Assembly (NCBI RefSeq): GCF_000424665.1
Contig: NZ_AUKI01000001.1
Location: forward strand, 1 to 64,000
Reading direction: 5' to 3'
Source of the DNA: Salinimicrobium terrae DSM 17865
GTDB taxonomy: Bacteria > Bacteroidota > Bacteroidia > Flavobacteriales > Flavobacteriaceae
Length of the DNA: 64,000 nt
In this document: piece by piece, positions 61,952-64,000 of the stretch
Numbering within the stretch: position 1 is the first letter of the stretch
How the letters are laid out: every line of letters starts with the position of its first letter
The notes under the pieces: generated by a model
Database searches by the model: none
Told to the model about the DNA's origin: nothing
The model's input: the letters and a program-made list of their open reading frames with translations, nothing else
Program-made: the position numbers and the translations under genes

Positions 61952-63301
61952 ATGCAGATCCTTGCACAAATCGTCTTTATCCTTGCTCTGGCAATTGGGA
62001 TAGGTATTTTCGTTCGCAATATTCGGAGGATGATTCGGAATATTAAATTAGGCCGGGAAATAGACCGGACCGACAATCCCGGGGCAAGATGGAGGAAAAT
62101 GGCAAAAATTGCACTCGGCCAGTATAAAATGGTGCGCAGACCTGTCTCAGGAATCGTGCATGTTATTGTATACATAGGTTTTATCATCATCAACATTGAA
62201 GTTCTTGAAATTATTATTGACGGAATTTTTGGTACCCATAGAATTTTTGCCTTTGCAGGTGAACCTTATCGTTACCTGATAGGTGCATTTGAAATTCTCG
62301 CACTTTTGGTTTTATTAGGAGTTATCATTTTTTGGATCAGGCGAAACGTAATGAACATCTATAGGTTCAGAGCCAGGGAGATTACAAGTTGGCCCAAGAA
62401 TGACGCCAATTATATCCTCTATTTCGAAATGGTTTTGATGACCCTATTTTTGGTTATGAATGCGGCAGATTATCAATTGCAGTTAAATCTTGCTCCTCAT
62501 TACGCCATGACAAGCGGGGAGATCGCAGGTGCTTTTCCGGTAAGTAGTTTTTTATTGCCACTGCTGGATGGATTTAGTAATTCTACACTTATTATTATTG
62601 AGAGAACCGCCTGGTGGTTGCATATTCTGGGGATTCTTTTCTTCCTGAATTATCTCTACTACTCTAAACATCTTCATATTCTTCTGGCTTTTCCAAATGT
62701 CTATTATTCCAAAATAAGGCCGAAGGCAGAATTTGACAATATAGATGCTGTTACAAAAGAGGTTCAACTTATGATGGATCCTGATACAGATCCATTTGCC
62801 GCACCGGCAGAACCTGAAGGGGAAGCTGAGGGAGAGCCGGCAAAATTTGGCGCATCAGACATTTTCGATCTCAATACGGTGCAGTTGCTCAATTCCTATA
62901 CCTGTACCGAATGTGGGCGTTGTACAGATCAATGTCCGGCAAACAATACAGGTAAATTACTTTCTCCCAGAAAAATCATGATGGATACTCGTGACAGGTT
63001 AGAAGAGGTTGGAGAAAATATTAACAAAAATGGCAAGTTTGTAGATGATGGAAAACAACTCCTGGATGACTATATACAACGTGAGGAGATATGGGCCTGT
63101 ACCACTTGTCAAATGTGTGTGGAAGCCTGTCCTGTTGGTATAGATCCTATGTCAATCATTGTGGAAATGAGAAGATATCTCATGATGGAGCAAAGTGCCG
63201 GACCGGCAGATCTGAACAATGCATTAAGCAATATTGAGAATAATGGAGCTCCATGGCCCTATAACCAAATGGACCGCCTGAACTGGGCAACCGAAAATTA
63301 A
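61952..63301 (+). CDS. Membrane iron-sulfur oxidoreductase (HdrC/GlpC-like)
   Basis: The 449 residues comprise about five membrane helices (N-terminal half, NarI-like) and a C-terminal ferredoxin domain with two 4Fe-4S motifs: CTECGRCTDQCP and CTTCQMCVEACPVG. A Pro/Glu-rich linker (EPEGEAEGEPAKF) precedes the ferredoxin domain. It likely passes electrons between the quinone pool and a CCG-type partner encoded next. The exact redox substrate is not known. The start is ATG 61952, 10 bases after the MCE gene. Confidence 0.82.
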   Translation: MQILAQIVFILALAIGIGIFVRNIRRMIRNIKLGREIDRTDNPGARWRKMAKIALGQYKMVRRPVSGIVHVIVYIGFIIINIEVLEIIIDGIFGTHRIFAFAGEPYRYLIGAFEILALLVLLGVIIFWIRRNVMNIYRFRAREITSWPKNDANYILYFEMVLMTLFLVMNAADYQLQLNLAPHYAMTSGEIAGAFPVSSFLLPLLDGFSNSTLIIIERTAWWLHILGILFFLNYLYYSKHLHILLAFPNVYYSKIRPKAEFDNIDAVTKEVQLMMDPDTDPFAAPAEPEGEAEGEPAKFGASDIFDLNTVQLLNSYTCTECGRCTDQCPANNTGKLLSPRKIMMDTRDRLEEVGENINKNGKFVDDGKQLLDDYIQREEIWACTTCQMCVEACPVGIDPMSIIVEMRRYLMMEQSAGPADLNNALSNIENNGAPWPYNQMDRLNWATEN

Positions 63302-63340
63302 TTACCAAACCGGCCTTTTCGAGGCTGCAATAAAGAAACA

Positions 63341-64000
63341 ATGGCAGAAAATATTAAAGTGCCAACAATGGCAGAATATATGGCCGAAGGAAAAAAACCC
63401 GAAGTTCTTTTTTGGGTTGGTTGCTCCGGAAGCTTTGATGACAGGGCAAAGAAAATAACAAAGGCTTTTGTGAGGTTGCTCAACAGGGCAAATGTAGATT
63501 TTGCTGTTCTTGGAACAGAGGAAAGTTGCACCGGTGATCCTGCAAAACGTGCCGGCAATGAATTTCTTTACCAAATGCAGGCTGCCGGAAATATTGAGGT
63601 ATTAAATGGATATGAGATAAAGAAAATCGTCACCACCTGTCCACATTGTTTTAATATTATGAAAAATGAATATCCTGGACTTGGAGGGAATTATGAGGTA
63701 ATGCATCATACCACCTTTTTAAAGTCCCTGTTGGAAGAGGGGCGTCTTACCGTAGAGGGAGGAAAATTTAAAGGTAAAAGGATAACCTTTCATGATCCTT
63801 GTTATTTGGGTCGGGGAAATGGTATTTATGAAGCTCCTCGCGATTTACTGAGAAAGCTGGAAGTTGAGCTTGTGGAGATGAAAAGGTGTAAAAAAGATGC
63901 GATGTGTTGTGGTGCCGGAGGTGCCCAGATGTTCAAAGAACCCGAACCGGGAAAAGAAGATGTCAATGTCGCCCGCACAGAACAGGCAATAGAAGTAAAG
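63341..64000 (+). CDS. CCG-domain iron-sulfur protein (HdrB/LutA-like), 3' end outside window
   Basis: An ATG at 63341 opens 220 codons that continue past the right edge. WVGCSGSFDDRA, TTCPHCFNIMKNEY, DPCYLGRGNGIYEAPR and CCGAGGAQMF form the cysteine-rich CCG repeats of heterodisulfide-reductase B/LutA/GlpC-type proteins. It lies 39 bases after the membrane iron-sulfur gene and is its likely partner. Motifs suggest a nearly complete protein (family about 240-270 residues). Confidence 0.88.
   Translation, partial: MAENIKVPTMAEYMAEGKKPEVLFWVGCSGSFDDRAKKITKAFVRLLNRANVDFAVLGTEESCTGDPAKRAGNEFLYQMQAAGNIEVLNGYEIKKIVTTCPHCFNIMKNEYPGLGGNYEVMHHTTFLKSLLEEGRLTVEGGKFKGKRITFHDPCYLGRGNGIYEAPRDLLRKLEVELVEMKRCKKDAMCCGAGGAQMFKEPEPGKEDVNVARTEQAIEVK

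Overview
The window looks like a chromosome segment from a marine-type Flavobacteriaceae (Bacteroidota). Three things point there. Promoters fit the phylum-specific TTG-N19-TAnnTTTG pattern. Many starts are TTG or GTG, with little Shine-Dalgarno signal. The gene set is typical of the group: a Wzi-family capsule protein, a PHP-type Wzb analogue, a DUF4159 protein, a THUMP-like methyltransferase and a Bacteroidota-type LptD. No species is claimed.

Region 1 (1-930) is the right end of an IS3-type insertion sequence next to a broken gene remnant, then non-coding DNA. Region 2 (929-43380) is one very large capsule/O-polysaccharide locus, almost entirely on the + strand. It opens with a UDP-glucuronate 4-epimerase and a truncated ABC-transporter fragment. 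Next comes a complete pseudaminic acid (Pse) block: pseB, pseC, pseF, pseG, a hexapeptide acyltransferase, pseH, a formyltransferase, a PIG-L deacetylase, a Pse-associated methylase and pseI. A Wzx flippase follows, then a long run of family 4 glycosyltransferases interleaved with GNAT acyltransferases, polysaccharide deacetylases and a sulfotransferase, plus a polytopic candidate Wzy polymerase. After these come an AsnB-type amidotransferase, a GT2 enzyme and the priming sugar-phosphate transferase. An ATP-grasp ligase, a reductase, a metallophosphoesterase, a DegT aminotransferase and a PglF/WbpM-type dehydratase come next. The locus closes with the export machinery: wza, wzc, a convergent PHP tyrosine phosphatase and wzi.

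Together these genes predict a Wzy-dependent surface polysaccharide. Its priming sugar would be an amino-deoxy sugar, and it would carry acidic sugars (GalA, Pse) with amide, sulfate, acyl, formyl and possibly methyl decorations. The most interesting part is the Pse block: a deacetylase overlapping a formyltransferase suggests that an N-acetyl group on the nonulosonic acid is exchanged for N-formyl.

Region 3 (43381-64000) is core genome: a UbiB/AarF kinase gene split by one in-frame TAA, tRNA-Ser(GCT) and tRNA-Pro(TGG), a GT2, RNA methyltransferases (a TrmH-family protein, rsmE), tsaD, and envelope genes (tamB, lptD, an amidase, an MCE/MlaD protein). It ends with a two-gene iron-sulfur oxidoreductase module that runs off the right edge.
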